Source: JANYBV01 sp043763155
GTDB taxonomy: Bacteria > Pseudomonadota > Alphaproteobacteria > Rickettsiales > SXRF01
DNA length: 21,935 bases
Assembly: GCA_043763155.1 (NCBI GenBank)
Contig: JAYULW010000119.1
Coordinates: 1-21,935 of the forward strand
Reading direction: 5' to 3'
Under the pieces are notes generated by a model. That model saw only the letters and a program-made list of their open reading frames with translations, did not search any database and was not told where the DNA came from. Shown here piece by piece: positions 21,289 to 21,935 of this stretch; within the stretch, counting starts at the first letter, position 1; each line of letters begins with the position of its first letter. Made by a program: the position numbers and the translations under genes.

Positions 21289-21935
21289 ATGCAGGCCAAC
21301 ATCAAAAAACCTGCCTCCCCCATGAATCCCATCGGGCAGCGCCTCAAGTTCGAGATGAAAAAACGCGGCCTCAGCTCTGCCCGCCTCGCCACCTCCGCCG
21401 GGGTCAAAACCTCCTTCATTTACGATATTATCAGCGGCAAGTCGGCAAACCCCTCAACTGTAAAACTAGCCCGCGTCGCCGACAGCTTAGGCGTCAGCCT
21501 GAAATCGCTGGTAGACACCGCCGAAATGTCTTCAGGCGCCAGCCCCACATTGCTCGCAAGCAACAATGATTTCGTAATCCTTCCCCGCCTGCATGTGGAT
21601 ACCACGCGCGAAGAAACCGCCGTCACCTCCATCATTCAGGAAAACGAGCCTTACTGTTTCCGCCGCACATGGCTAAAACAAACGCTGAATATTGAGCCGG
21701 AAAATTTACGCCTTCTTAGCGTCGAAGGCGACAGCATGGAGCCGAATCTCTACCACGGCGACCTCATGCTCATAGACACCGGAAACACCACGCCCACCCC
21801 GCCGGGCCTGTTCGTAATTTATGACGGATTCGGCCTCACGCCCAAACGCCTTGAGCTGCTTTCGCACCTCCCTCAGGCGACATTGCGCATCATCTCCGAC
21901 AACCCGCAATACACGATCTACGAAAAATCGGTAGA
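21289..21935 (+). CDS. XRE-family HTH regulator with S24 (LexA/CI-like) domain, 3' end cut by window
   Basis: Partial gene: 215 codons are visible and the frame is open at the window end. Residues about 13-72 form an XRE-type helix-turn-helix (IGQRLKFEMKKRGLSSARLA, then TSFIYDIISGKSANPSTVKL). Residues about 95-215 match the S24/LexA peptidase fold, with the nucleophile S149 in VEGDSMEP, YHGDLMLID, and the general-base Lys K186 in TPKRLEL. The family includes CI-like repressors that cut themselves on RecA contact. The linker here (about 76-94) has no Ala-Gly or Cys-Gly dipeptide, the usual cut site, so cleavage is doubtful. Targets are unknown. The start at 21289 is chosen for its GAAGG site; M12 lacks one. 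Confidence 0.88.
   Translation, partial: MQANIKKPASPMNPIGQRLKFEMKKRGLSSARLATSAGVKTSFIYDIISGKSANPSTVKLARVADSLGVSLKSLVDTAEMSSGASPTLLASNNDFVILPRLHVDTTREETAVTSIIQENEPYCFRRTWLKQTLNIEPENLRLLSVEGDSMEPNLYHGDLMLIDTGNTTPTPPGLFVIYDGFGLTPKRLELLSHLPQATLRIISDNPQYTIYEKSV

Noticed and set aside
1..21935. CRISPR arrays, insertion sequences, integrases or phage structural genes
   Set aside because: No regularly spaced repeats, transposase motifs or terminal inverted repeats were found; the only regulator of phage-like type (21289) has no phage neighbours in view.

Overview
The window looks like a chromosomal segment of a moderately GC-rich alphaproteobacterium. The evidence is a C4-type 5-aminolevulinate synthase (hemA) coupled to a COX15-type heme A synthase (ctaA), FabI with the alphaproteobacterial N-terminus, an Omp17/17-kDa-antigen-like lipoprotein, and a TyrRS whose core reads like alphaproteobacterial enzymes. 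No phage, transposon, CRISPR or rRNA/tRNA signal is visible. Genus-level placement is not possible from sequence alone; a Micavibrio-like or host-associated lineage is only a guess.

Layout. (1) 125-2783, minus: three tandem paralogs of an unrecognised ~295-residue family joined by TGATG stop/start overlaps, with motifs that recall a degenerate protein-kinase fold. (2) 2881-4831, plus: a tight four-gene run (two small unknowns, xth, hisI). (3) 4917-5699: an Ala/Pro-rich unknown with its own extended -10 promoter. (4) 10098 to 5696, minus: lipoprotein, fabI, aroC and asmA, a probable operon joining cell-envelope, fatty-acid and chorismate functions. (5) 10344-15829: a tetrapyrrole neighbourhood holding cobA (precorrin-2 branch), a small membrane unknown, a heme-copper-oxidase-like protein on the minus strand, and divergently ctaA-hemA plus a small unknown. 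(6) 15826-16935, minus: anmK (cell-wall recycling). (7) 17040-18467: tyrS with an unusual ~50-residue insertion. (8) 18577-21144: two larger unknown proteins that share a glycine-rich hydrophobic hairpin, a following IAPKG motif and an identical 14-base upstream element. (9) 21289 to the window end: an XRE/S24 (LexA/CI-like) regulator cut by the edge.

Housekeeping genes (xth, hisI, fabI, aroC, cobA, ctaA, hemA, anmK, tyrS) are secure. The interest lies in the lineage-specific genes between them: the kinase-like triplet, the IAPKG hairpin proteins with common upstream elements, the heme-copper-oxidase-like protein with an incomplete ligand set beside ctaA, and the insertion in TyrRS. All three convergent gene pairs overlap by exactly four bases, so the segment is compact. 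No gene-free stretch exceeds 300 bases; the longest is the 10099-10343 divergent promoter region.
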